64,000 nt of DNA, taken from Chryseobacterium caseinilyticum. Its GTDB lineage: Bacteria; Bacteroidota; Bacteroidia; Flavobacteriales; Weeksellaceae. Below, in pieces: positions 8,697 to 16,697 of the stretch; position 1 is the stretch's first letter; each line of letters opens with the position of its first letter. The notes under the pieces are model-generated. The model ran no database searches and had not been told where the DNA came from. It saw nothing but the letters and a program-made list of their open reading frames with translations. Location of the stretch: NCBI RefSeq assembly GCF_014837145.1, contig NZ_JACYFS010000001.1, positions 1,240,001 through 1,304,000 of the forward strand. The letters are read 5' to 3'. The translations under genes and the position numbers were made by a program.

Positions 8697-8728
8697 TACA
8701 GATAACACCTGTCATCCCGCTCAGCAAA

Positions 8729-8740
8729 AGTCTCCCGACT
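8729..8740 (+). repeat. 12-mer AGTCTCCCGACT, left copy
   Basis: The identical 12-mer occurs again at 10664-10675 on the same strand. The pair brackets about 1.9 kb of AT-rich broken genes plus the left-over gene end at 10450. It could mark a past insertion or recombination; chance is unlikely but cannot be excluded by eye. Confidence 0.4.
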
Positions 8741-8778
8741 GCCGACTACTCTATTAAATACAGAATATAAATACTGAA

Positions 8779-9175
8779 ATGATACCAACTTACAGATGCG
8801 GAACGAGAAAAGCAATTGATGAGTTAGCTGCAGAACTAAATCTGCGCATTGAAAATTGGATGCAGGATTGGCCAATTGAAGTTGTATCACCTGCTGACAT
8901 CGATGTTTATATAGACCACTATCATAAACTGACTGACGATGATAAAAAATTCGTGCTCATGCAGGGAATATTGGATACGACAGAGTATCAGCCAACAGAA
9001 GAACTCTTTTTAAAATATTGCAGTCAGGTAAACCAAATTTTAGAAGCAGATTTTCATCTTCACGCATATACAATATTTTTATTACACCTGCCCTGAAGAA
9101 GAAATCATTGAGAATTGCTTTAGGCTAACATCAATGATGAGAGAGATTTATAAAAGACATGCAAATCTTACATAA
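8779..9175 (+). pseudogene. Frameshifted small gene (about 131 residues when repaired)
   Basis: The frame from the ATG at 8779 ends at a TGA at 9094-9096 after HAYTIFLLHLP. Deleting one T from the T5 run at 9076-9080 continues the protein as TIFYYTCPEEEIIENC... to a TAA at 9173-9175, restoring a sensible acidic helical C-terminus. It is therefore a single-base insertion in a homopolymer, either a real mutation or a sequencing error. The protein is soluble and acidic, with LTDDDKKFVLMQ in the middle. I do not recognise the family; size and setting would fit an immunity protein. Confidence 0.6.
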
Positions 9176-9306
9176 TAAGTTTGGTCTACAAAGTAAAACA
9201 ACAAATTTTTGAGAATGAATAATCATAATCTATTAAATGATCTTTCTCTACATACCATGACAAATTTATTTAATCACCCACTCAAATTAAATAGAAAAGC
9301 AAGCAG

Positions 9307-9867
9307 ATGGGAATAAACACTATCGGCATCGCAATCAGTTCAAAAATTAATCATCTTAATGACATTGCAGACAGGCTCAACATCATCATTGACGGTCCCA
9401 CCAGTGAAGTTTATTTTGAAGAAGCCATATCAGACAGCATACTAGAAGATGATATTTACCTTACAAAACTTGAAAATGGAACTTTGATTACCACAGGTAG
9501 AAATTTTCCTTTCTTTGGAGAAGATTTTTCCATTTTATCAGAACACAGTACAAAATTTTTAAAATTTGCTTACGGAGATACCTCCGGACAATACTATTTT
9601 GAATATTATGAAAATGGAAACTTTCTGAGATCAAAATATGTCTCTGAAGGTCAGATTAAGACAGTGGAAGGAAATTCTTTACCCATGGAATTTGCCGGTT
9701 TTTCTGATGATGAGTTGATTTTAGAGATTATGAGTCAAACCTGTGGCGAAGATATTTTCACAATTAAGCCGAATCAAAAATCATTAAAATACAGGTATAT
9801 CTCTGGTAAACCCGTTACAAAAGCAGTTGTAAAACCTGTCGCAATATCTGTTGCTGTTGAAGACTAA
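9307..9867 (+). CDS. Orphan protein, unknown function
   Basis: 186 residues, soluble, acidic, no signal peptide. The middle is beta-rich (YFEYYENGNFLRSKYVSEG) with paired acidic patches. It ends with a hydrophobic V/A-rich tail (KAVVKPVAISVAVED). After its TAA the same frame stays open through 10449 and encodes a membrane protein. The stop may therefore be a nonsense mutation in a longer gene, or the two may be adjacent genes. It is AT-rich and lies in the accessory block with other broken genes. Confidence 0.5.
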   Translation: MGINTIGIAISSKINHLNDIADRLNIIIDGPTSEVYFEEAISDSILEDDIYLTKLENGTLITTGRNFPFFGEDFSILSEHSTKFLKFAYGDTSGQYYFEYYENGNFLRSKYVSEGQIKTVEGNSLPMEFAGFSDDELILEIMSQTCGEDIFTIKPNQKSLKYRYISGKPVTKAVVKPVAISVAVED

Positions 9868-10449
9868 AAAAACAATAACGCATCAGCTAAAAACAGAATT
9901 ATTTTCTTGCTTGTAACAGTCAGTATATTCTTGGGAATTTCTAATATTATCACTTCAACAGTTGTGCTGAATAAACCGTTTTATCTTCAGATAACAAATC
10001 TCATATGTTTATTTATTTTTGCACTGATGGGATATTTTCTGCTGAAAAGAAAAAACTGGATGAGAATTTTGGTCATTGTGATGTATTTTATTTCTCTTCC
10101 TTTCAATGTTCTGGCATTAAAAATCAATGTTCTGCTTCTTAATAATATTCTTCAATTCTTATTAAGCACCATTATAACTGTTATATTATTCGGCAAGAAT
10201 ATAAAAAAAATATATACCCAAAGACAAATTATCAATCCGGAAACAAACTTTGAGAAGATTTCTCTAAAAGAAATTTCGTTTTTACTGTTGGGAGTTGTTT
10301 TATTTCAAATTGGTGCAGCAGATATTATTATTATGTTTGATTTATTGAATACGGGATTTTTGACAGGTATTCTTTCCGGAATTTTAATTGTCTCAGGAAT
10401 TTCCATTCTGATAATTACACTTAAAAATAATTACCCCCGTTCGAGTTGA
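9868..10449 (+). CDS. Polytopic membrane protein without a good start codon
   Basis: The frame is in phase with the preceding gene and opens directly after its stop. It contains no ATG at its front; the first usable start is TTG at 9907. Roughly five to six hydrophobic segments follow (about residues 1-18, 24-42, 50-68, 72-92, 122-142 and 150-172 counted from that TTG), with a basic loop KNIKKIYTQRQ. The lack of a proper start suggests it is the C-terminal domain of the upstream gene cut off by a nonsense codon, or a decaying gene. Confidence 0.4.
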   Translation, partial: KNNNASAKNRIIFLLVTVSIFLGISNIITSTVVLNKPFYLQITNLICLFIFALMGYFLLKRKNWMRILVIVMYFISLPFNVLALKINVLLLNNILQFLLSTIITVILFGKNIKKIYTQRQIINPETNFEKISLKEISFLLLGVVLFQIGAADIIIMFDLLNTGFLTGILSGILIVSGISILIITLKNNYPRSS

Positions 10450-10565
10450 AGCGAATCTTAAGATTAAAGGTTTAAAAAAATGACCTGATAAAAAACGCCG
10501 GCAATTATTAACTGACCGGCGTTTTTTGTTTCCATGCGATCTCTGAAGGCACTACCATCTACGCG
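10450..10565 (+). pseudogene. Left-over 3' end of a second copy of the 243-residue gene
   Basis: Codons reading LKIKGLKK-stop (stop at 10481-10483), a GCCGG hairpin terminator and about 40 nt after it are nearly the same as the end of the intact gene at 10802-11533 and its downstream sequence. Upstream of LKIKGLKK there is no similarity, so the rest of this copy has been replaced by the membrane-protein frame. It shows that two copies once stood in tandem and that recombination removed most of one. Confidence 0.7.
10494..10527 (+). terminator. Intrinsic terminator (duplicated copy)
   Basis: AACGCCGG (10494-10501) pairs with CCGGCGTT (10516-10523), followed by a T-run. A near-identical terminator occurs at 11544. 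Confidence 0.8.
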
Positions 10566-10663
10566 GGCGAGCGTCCCGCTGTTGACCCACGTTAAGAAAC
10601 GCAACCTCACTTTCCAATCATTAACAATCATCAACACAAAAAACTCCGCTGCGCAAACATAGG

Positions 10664-10675
10664 AGTCTCCCGACT
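10664..10675 (+). repeat. 12-mer AGTCTCCCGACT, right copy
   Basis: Second copy of the 12-mer found at 8729-8740, in the same orientation. It lies between the left-over gene end and the intact 243-residue gene. Confidence 0.4.
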
Positions 10676-10688
10676 TTGAGCTCATCTC

Positions 10689-10714
10689 AAAAAAACCTCG
10701 CCCACGCGAGGTTT
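10689..10714 (-). terminator. Terminator-like hairpin
   Basis: AAACCTCGC (10693-10701) pairs perfectly with GCGAGGTTT (10706-10714) over a 4-nt loop. The A-run at 10689-10695 would give a U-tail on the minus strand, but no minus-strand gene lies upstream, so it is orphaned or works as a repeat structure. Confidence 0.5.
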
Positions 10715-10763
10715 CTCCTTTAAAAAAAACTCCTGACAAATAATTCAAATCCAAAAATATTTT

Positions 10764-10771
10764 TATATTTG
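10764..10771 (+). promoter_or_regulatory. -7 promoter element of the 243-residue gene
   Basis: TATATTTG matches TAnnTTTG and lies 30 nt before the ATG at 10802. No -33 TTTG at the expected distance. Confidence 0.5.
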
Positions 10772-10801
10772 TTATGCTAACAATTTAAACACAAATGACT
10801 T

Positions 10802-11533
10802 ATGGCATCAACATCCGAAACCGGACATGCAAAAAACATTGCAAATTTCCAGACGTTAATCGAATTCGTTAAAGGCTACGGAGCAGCCTACAATCCGTCA
10901 AAACAAAGCATTCAGTTGCCCGCATTACTCGCGCTCAAGGCTTCCGCAGATTCAGAAATGGCAAATACTTTGTCAAAAAAGAACATTTACAAAAACAAAG
11001 TAGACGAAAGACAGTTGGCGTTCAGCAATATCGGGACGCTGGCCTCAAGATTAGTCAATGCTCTGGAAATAACAGATGCACCTGCAGGAAGCATCAAAAA
11101 TGCAAAATCTTTCCGACAGAAAATATTGGGTAAACGTGCCACACCAACCAAAGATTCCACGGATCCCAATGCCCCTGATCCCAAAACCAATTCTGTAAGT
11201 CAGAAGTCTTTTGACCAGATCATTGAGCATTTATCCGGACTGAAATCTGTTCTCGAAACAGAGCCCAGTTACGCACCCAATGAAACAGAACTGCAGGTAG
11301 CAACAATTACAGCAAAAATTCAGGATTTACGTGACAAAACAACTGCCGTCAATACAGCACTTGCCGAACTCAGCACTTCCAGAATCAGCAGAAATAAAAT
11401 TCTGTACACCGAAGAAAACAGCATTTATGAAACAGCCACCGCTGTCAAAAAATACATCAAATCTGTATTCGGAGCCACAAGTCCGGAATTTAAACAGGTG
11501 TCGGGACTGAAGATTAAAGGTTTAAAAAAATAA
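10802..11533 (+). CDS. Helical flavobacterial orphan family protein (243 residues)
   Basis: Soluble, Lys/Ala/Ser-rich, mostly helical, no signal peptide. It appears to have two similar halves. Each has an aromatic-led helix (NFQTLIEFVKGYG / SFDQIIEHLSGLK), then Y-N-P or Y-A-P, a short beta stretch and a long helix, separated by a Pro/Asp/Thr linker around residues 115-132. The C-terminus is basic (LKIKGLKK). I know of multi-copy genes of this look in Chryseobacterium and Flavobacterium but no function. It has its own promoter element and a strong terminator. A truncated sister copy lies just upstream, and a 21-nt repeat array follows. Confidence 0.75.
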   Translation: MASTSETGHAKNIANFQTLIEFVKGYGAAYNPSKQSIQLPALLALKASADSEMANTLSKKNIYKNKVDERQLAFSNIGTLASRLVNALEITDAPAGSIKNAKSFRQKILGKRATPTKDSTDPNAPDPKTNSVSQKSFDQIIEHLSGLKSVLETEPSYAPNETELQVATITAKIQDLRDKTTAVNTALAELSTSRISRNKILYTEENSIYETATAVKKYIKSVFGATSPEFKQVSGLKIKGLKK

Positions 11534-11543
11534 CCTGACAAAA

Positions 11544-11577
11544 AACGCCGGCCATTATTAACTGACCGGCGTTTTTT
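11544..11577 (+). terminator. Intrinsic terminator of the 243-residue gene
   Basis: AACGCCGG (11544-11551) / CCGGCGTT (11566-11573), then a T-run. It is nearly identical to the hairpin at 10494. Confidence 0.85.
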
Positions 11578-11594
11578 ATTTCCACGCTTTCTCT

Positions 11595-11804
11595 AAAAGC
11601 ACCGCCACTCCTCCCAAAAGAAATGTAGCTCCATCCGAAAGCAATCATATTTTATCCAAAAGAAATTTCATTCCACTCTTTAGCAATCTTGCTCCACCCA
11701 AAAACAATCGTACTCCAACCAAAAGAAATACCGTTCCTCCCACAAGCAATTATACTCCGACCAAAAGAAATATCGCCCCACCCAAAAGAAATCACGTTAC
11801 CGTA
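11595..11804 (+). repeat. 21-nt tandem array, ten units, each with a different triplet
   Basis: Ten units begin at 11595 plus multiples of 21 with no drift. Each is a 9-nt core (usually AAAAGAAAT or AAAAGCAAT), a free triplet, and a 9-nt linker near RYTCCNCCC. The triplets in order are gcc, gta, cat, ttc, ctt, cgt, acc, tat, atc, cac; none repeats. In one plus-strand frame the array is stop-free, and units 1-9 read as heptapeptides with an invariant Asn before the variable residue. That frame runs from after a TAA near 11563 to a TAA at about 11892 but has no ATG. The rest of 11805-11998 shows nothing recognisable. Confidence 0.85.
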
Positions 11805-11998
11805 AAATACTTTTTCCTTTCCGCAAAAAGTAAAGAAATATCTTCAAAAAACAGCCAACCGTACACCGCAACATTCCACTCTCACAACGCATAACTTTCT
11901 TTCCATAAAAGTATTGACCTTATCACTCAACCATGCACCATTCCCCTCCTCTGTAGGGTTGGATTCGACCAAAGGGAGAAGACGGGGTGGTTTCCCAT

Positions 11999-12029
11999 AA
12001 AAAAATCCTTCCAATAAATTGAAAGGATT
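11999..12029 (-). terminator. Intrinsic terminator of the pectate lyase gene
   Basis: AATCCTT (12004-12010) pairs with AAGGATT (12023-12029), with further pairing inside. The A-run at 11999-12005 supplies the U-tail on the minus strand. Confidence 0.75.
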
Positions 12030-12071
12030 CTTCTAATGAATATGAAATTAACTAAGTGTGCTCTTACCTTT

Positions 12072-15000
12072 TTATTGAATAATAATTTTAAAGTTGCTGT
12101 TCAGTTGGTCTCCCGAAACATTCAGAATATAATTCCCTGAAACTTTCTTCCCTGCAACATTCAGGTTGAAAACTCCGTTTCCGTTAGCTTTCACCTCTTC
12201 TTTAAGGATCACTTTTCCAGACATATCAATAACCGTAGCCGTAAGACTGGATTTTTTGTACTCAGGAAGTTTAATGTTAATCTGATCTTTTACAGGATTT
12301 GGATAAACCGATCCTACATTTTTACTGATGCTGAATTCCGCATTAGCCAACACTGCCTGACTGTACAAAGCATTAATCTCAGTTTGTGTTAAAGCATAAT
12401 TATACATTTTCAATTCATCAAATGCACCTTTGTAAGGAGCCGAAGCATTCGCTGTAGACTGGAACTCAAGTTCTCCGATGTTTCCGATAACAAAATCACT
12501 TGCTTCACCAATTCCGCCAACAGCAGTTTCATCAGTTTCCGTCATGAAAACACCGTTTCTGTAAATTCTGATCTTGTGAGCGGTAATATCTCTCTGAAGA
12601 ACCACATGCACCCATGTTCCGTTGAAATAGTTGGCAATAGGTGAAGTAATTTCTTTTTTAGTCACATCATCATCGATGGCAAATCTCAATTGACCACCTT
12701 TCATTTCTACGTTAAAACGTTTCCCGGTTGCACCCGTAGCAGTATTTTTTGTAATTGAACCTTTACACAAAACATAAAGACTCGTTGCCGATGAAGTAGG
12801 AATCATACTTGCCGGAGCTTTCATCCAGTATGAAACAGTAAATGAATTGGTATTAAACATAATCTGATCCTGATGCGGAATACTCGCGATGTATGGTGTA
12901 TTCGGCGAAGTCGCCAGATCAAGTGCAAAGTTTTCTTTCCCCGGAACTCTTACGCTTGCATTATCGTAAGCTACATTTAAAGTTCCATTGTTGGCATAAG
13001 TGGTTACATCGGCAATCTGCTCACCATCGCCCGGTGTTTCAGAGAAAGGCCAGTTTCCTACAAGACTTGGTGTCAGTGCACGGAAATTCCAGATATCTCC
13101 TGTTACAGAACCAAGAGTATTGGAAGAATCGATTCTCCAGTAATAGTCAGTTGCTGTATTTAGATTATTCAGCTGATACGAAGGTGTGGCAGAGTAAGGA
13201 ACAGTTGCCACATTCGTTAAATTCTGCGGATCTGTTCCGAAATGCACTGTGTAGCTGGTTGTATTTGTGCTTCCTGTCCATTTCAAAAGAATACCACCGT
13301 TTGCAAAGTCTACATTTAAATTATTGTTGGCAGGAGTTGGTGTAACTGCTTTGGTTGGAGCTGAAGGAACAGGTGGAGTTGTAACTGATGCATTGGCTGT
13401 ATAAACCGAAGAATCTGTAGCATTTACCGCTTTTACTCTGTAATAATACTGAGTATTTGGTGTTAAACCTGTCTCATTATAACTTGTAGTATTTGCCGGC
13501 AATGTAGCAATTACGGTCCATGCAGTTCCGTTTGGTGAACGTTCCAGAACATAATTGGTTTCGTTGGTTGCATTATCACTCCAGTTTACTGTCAGTGAGC
13601 TGGCAGCAGGAGTTCCGGACGTCAATGCATTGGTAAAATTCACTGCAGTTGGCGGATTCACAAAATCCGGAGCTACGGTGTTAGGTAAACCATTAATATA
13701 AACTTCAATATTTAAATAAGGTGCGTTCGTAGTGCTTACATTTAATGCATCTGCAACGTTGGGATTCAGTCCGTTTGCAGTTTCCCATGCATCAGGCATT
13801 CCGTCGTTATCCGTATCTAAAGGAGCCGGAGCACCGTAGATATGACCTGCACCACCGTTTGTAAATCCAAACTGAGAAGCTAAATCCGTTTGTACATAAA
13901 CGTAAGTTGCTGTAGTTCCTTTAGACTGTAAATCCGAAACCATCAAACCATCCACCTGATCCCGTTTTGGATAAGATGCTCCTACACCTGCGATGATATT
14001 ATCAAAAGCACCCTGAGCTGTTAATGTCGGGTTCTTCATCGGATAATCATAAGATGTCGGCTGAATTGCAGTAGCATCTCCGACAGGATATCCCGTTAAA
14101 TCCTGAGGAACCAAAGTTCCGTCTAAAACTCCGTTTTTATTGTTATCAAAATAATTTCCGGAACCGTACAAATTAAAATTGGCATTCCCAACACTGAAAG
14201 GTGTAGTTACTGAACTGCTCGTATTTGGCCCTCCGATAAAATAATTGTTAATGATATTCACATACGAAGCTCCGGCAGAATCTCCACCCATGATGTAGGC
14301 TTCTCCGGATTGCGTGTGACCGTAGGTATTCCCATAATTCCCCCAGTTGTAAACGACATTGTTTACAAACTCGTTGATTCCCTTTACCTTGTTGTTACGG
14401 GTTTTATTGCAGATGTACAAATTCCCGATCAAACTGATCTTGCCTCCTGCTGAAGGTTGCATTAAACCTCCCGCAGAGTGATTGTGACGGTGTAATCCCT
14501 GACCGATAATAGAATTTTGAATTGTAATATTATCCGGACTGTTGCCGTTGTTGTCCCAGTTGATAGAGAAAACTTCGTCAGTTCCCCAGGTGAAAGTCAT
14601 GTGGTCCAGAATAATATTGGCACCGTTGGAAATTCCCGATGCATCCTGATTCTGAGCTGTCCCGCCATAACGGAGACGCATGTATCTTGCAATGGTATTA
14701 TTCGATCCTGAGAAAGAAACTCTCGGTCCTAAAAATAAAATTCCTTCTCCGGGAGCGGTTTGTCCGGCAATGGTTGTATTGGCAGCAACCGCAACAACTG
14801 ATTGCAAGTTCACAATTCCTCCCACTTTAAAGATTACAAAACGGCCTGGCTGACTTACCGCATCACGAAAAGAACCCGCGCCACTGTCATTTAAATTCGT
14901 AACCAAATAAATCTGAGGATTGGCAGCGCCTCTCGCTCCGGTAGTAAATCTTCCGAAACCTGTAGCTTCGGGAAAAGCCAAAGTCTGAGCATCGAGACTG

Positions 15001-15074
15001 ATGGCGGACAGTGTCAAGCCGCAAACCAGCAGTGACTTTAACGCATGTTTAACGAGTAGAGAATTTTTGTTCAT
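12072..15074 (-). CDS. Secreted multidomain pectate lyase with T9SS sorting domain
   Basis: 1000 residues. A signal peptide ends near ISLDAQ (residue 30). Residues about 33-415 form a family 1-type pectate lyase beta-helix (FPEATGFGRFTTGARG start, then DHMTFTWGTDE). A Ca-binding DTDNDGMPDAWE element is near 422. Two fibronectin type III modules follow (about 480-565 and 575-665), then a LamG/concanavalin-like domain (about 675-905). The C-terminal domain from about 925 (SVYPNPVKDQINI ... NFKIIIQ) is a type IX secretion sorting signal, so the protein should pass the outer membrane and be attached or released. It would cleave pectin-like polygalacturonan by beta-elimination. It is divergent from a LuxR-type regulator. 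Confidence 0.9.
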   Translation of the reverse strand: MNKNSLLVKHALKSLLVCGLTLSAISLDAQTLAFPEATGFGRFTTGARGAANPQIYLVTNLNDSGAGSFRDAVSQPGRFVIFKVGGIVNLQSVVAVAANTTIAGQTAPGEGILFLGPRVSFSGSNNTIARYMRLRYGGTAQNQDASGISNGANIILDHMTFTWGTDEVFSINWDNNGNSPDNITIQNSIIGQGLHRHNHSAGGLMQPSAGGKISLIGNLYICNKTRNNKVKGINEFVNNVVYNWGNYGNTYGHTQSGEAYIMGGDSAGASYVNIINNYFIGGPNTSSSVTTPFSVGNANFNLYGSGNYFDNNKNGVLDGTLVPQDLTGYPVGDATAIQPTSYDYPMKNPTLTAQGAFDNIIAGVGASYPKRDQVDGLMVSDLQSKGTTATYVYVQTDLASQFGFTNGGAGHIYGAPAPLDTDNDGMPDAWETANGLNPNVADALNVSTTNAPYLNIEVYINGLPNTVAPDFVNPPTAVNFTNALTSGTPAASSLTVNWSDNATNETNYVLERSPNGTAWTVIATLPANTTSYNETGLTPNTQYYYRVKAVNATDSSVYTANASVTTPPVPSAPTKAVTPTPANNNLNVDFANGGILLKWTGSTNTTSYTVHFGTDPQNLTNVATVPYSATPSYQLNNLNTATDYYWRIDSSNTLGSVTGDIWNFRALTPSLVGNWPFSETPGDGEQIADVTTYANNGTLNVAYDNASVRVPGKENFALDLATSPNTPYIASIPHQDQIMFNTNSFTVSYWMKAPASMIPTSSATSLYVLCKGSITKNTATGATGKRFNVEMKGGQLRFAIDDDVTKKEITSPIANYFNGTWVHVVLQRDITAHKIRIYRNGVFMTETDETAVGGIGEASDFVIGNIGELEFQSTANASAPYKGAFDELKMYNYALTQTEINALYSQAVLANAEFSISKNVGSVYPNPVKDQINIKLPEYKKSSLTATVIDMSGKVILKEEVKANGNGVFNLNVAGKKVSGNYILNVSGDQLNSNFKIIIQ

Positions 15075-15570
15075 ATTATATTAATTTTGTTTGAACCAAT
15101 CTACCCAGATTGACAAATATGAGCATCCTGCACAGTCCTGCTACCTTATTAAAAATCAAATATTTACGTTTTAAATCATATTATTTACACTAAGTTAAGA
15201 AGGCTTTAATGAGTTGGGAATCATTGGGAAAATGATGGGAAAGTATTTTTTTTAAAATTAAAATTTAAGTTTATCATTTAAATATGAGCTAATGATTGGT
15301 AATCTAGCGTATTTTCTTAATTATAATTAAATTCATTCTCAACTATTTAATTAAATATGAAAAAATAATCTTAAAATGAAATTCAAACAAAATAAATTCT
15401 ACATTTGTTTAAAACTATAACCATTTTACTCACAAACAAATACTGCTTCTGACAAAGTATTTTCACATCTTAATTTCCGCACTCGATATATTTATTATAG
15501 AGGATATACGATTGTTAAGATTTGAATTTCATCAGTCACAGATGTTTAATATCTATAAACACAAATTACC
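15075..15570. other. AT-rich divergent intergenic region
   Basis: 496 nt between the divergent pectate lyase and LuxR-type genes. It must contain both promoters and probably the regulator's sites. I found no exact TAnnTTTG at a good distance from either start; a near match (TAAGATTTG, one base too long) lies upstream of the regulator around 15518. No gene or long repeat is seen. Confidence 0.5.
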
Positions 15571-16347
15571 ATGGAAAAATCTAAAACATCCCTGTATCAA
15601 GCTGCTACAGAAGTTTGGGGAAAAGTAATCAAAACCAATACACCGTATACAAAAGATTTGGAGTTGACGCTGGAACTTCATAAAAGACTATTAAATATGT
15701 CCCAGGCGGGCCGTCATTATTACATGATATTTAATATAAGCCAAATGGAATTGGAATTCATAAGCCCAGGCATAAAAGATGTTCTTGGATATGAACCACA
15801 AGAAATCAATGCATTGTTTTTTCTGGACCAGATACATGCGGATGACAAGCCTTATTTTTTAAATTTTGAGAATAAACTGACCGAGTTTTTCGACAAATTA
15901 CCATTGGAAAAAAGAGGCAGTTACAAATTCCAGCATGATTACAGGATAAAAACTAAAACCGACAATTACATTCGTCTGCTTCATCAGATTGTTCCCATTG
16001 ATTTTGATGAAAACAATTATTTCAGAAGTCTAGTTTTGCACACAGACATTACTCATATCAAAAAAGAGGGTACACCTTGTTTTTCTATTATTGGATTTGA
16101 TGATGAACCCTCTTATTACAATGTAGAAGTTACAGAAAAGCTAACCAAGTCTTTTGACCTATTTACAAAAAGAGAAAAAGAAATTCTGAAATGCATCGTT
16201 GAAGGGAAAAACAGTAAAACTATCGCTGATGAATTATTCATAAGTTTAAATACTGTTAATAATCACCGGAAAAACATTCTTAGTAAAGCTGAAGTTCACA
16301 ATCCTTTGGACTTACTTAGCAAATCGATAAAAGAGGGATGGATTTGA
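15571..16347 (+). CDS. PAS-LuxR family transcriptional regulator
   Basis: 258 residues. Residues about 45-170 look like a PAS sensor domain (YYMIFNISQMELEFISPGIK..VLGYEPQEI, then DYRIKTKTDNYIRLL). Residues about 190-255 form a LuxR helix-turn-helix (FTKREKEILKCIVEGKNSKTIADEL, then SLNTVNNHRKNI). There is no receiver domain or transmembrane segment, so it is a cytoplasmic one-component regulator. It is transcribed away from the pectate lyase gene and may control it, but this is only suggested by position. Its own terminator follows. Confidence 0.85.
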   Translation: MEKSKTSLYQAATEVWGKVIKTNTPYTKDLELTLELHKRLLNMSQAGRHYYMIFNISQMELEFISPGIKDVLGYEPQEINALFFLDQIHADDKPYFLNFENKLTEFFDKLPLEKRGSYKFQHDYRIKTKTDNYIRLLHQIVPIDFDENNYFRSLVLHTDITHIKKEGTPCFSIIGFDDEPSYYNVEVTEKLTKSFDLFTKREKEILKCIVEGKNSKTIADELFISLNTVNNHRKNILSKAEVHNPLDLLSKSIKEGWI

Positions 16348-16353
16348 AAATTG

Positions 16354-16382
16354 AAAATAGCTAGTGATGGCTATTTTTTTTG
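16354..16382 (+). terminator. Intrinsic terminator of the PAS-LuxR gene
   Basis: AAAATAGC (16354-16361) pairs with GCTATTTT (16370-16377) over an 8-nt loop, with more T after it. Confidence 0.8.
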
Positions 16383-16697
16383 GTTTGTAGGTTGATTAGC
16401 TTTACAATACTTAGTTAAATTATTTATCAAAAAAATAACGCGAAAAAAATCTTGGTATATACACCTCAAATCAGTAAGATTGGCGAAGGTTTGTTTCGCA
16501 TATAAAAAAGTTTTGTGCAATACCGTCTGACACACTGCAACAGTTAAAACACCTTTGTCTAAGAAAAACTGATTATCATTTTTGTACTGTTGATAGTATT
16601 AGATTTTTGCTCAACCAGCGAAGCCGAAAACTGTGTATAGAAAGAGTAGGCAATTTTTAAAAGTGTTTGTCAGCACTATAAAAGCGATTCAAATATT
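16383..16697. other. Intergenic region before the cassette
   Basis: 315 nt of mixed sequence. It has scattered near-matches to a -7 element (for example TAGATTTTTG around 16600) but no exact one at a good position, and no gene. It forms the left side of the AT-rich three-gene cassette. Confidence 0.4.

Noticed and set aside
9215..9316. 33-codon frame overlapping the start of the 186-residue gene
   Set aside because: It overlaps the next gene by 10 nt, has a low-complexity Asn/Leu composition and no promoter; probably chance.
10464..10754. Minus-strand frame of 96 codons
   Set aside because: It crosses two hairpin terminators and a duplicated non-coding segment and has no sensible protein composition.
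11605..11892. Translating the 21-nt array as a real protein
   Set aside because: The frame is stop-free but has no ATG, GTG or TTG at its beginning and lies directly after a strong terminator. Kept as a repeat rather than a gene.
12893..13345. Plus-strand frame of 150 codons inside the pectate lyase gene
   Set aside because: It is antisense to a clearly coding multidomain gene and has no recognisable features.
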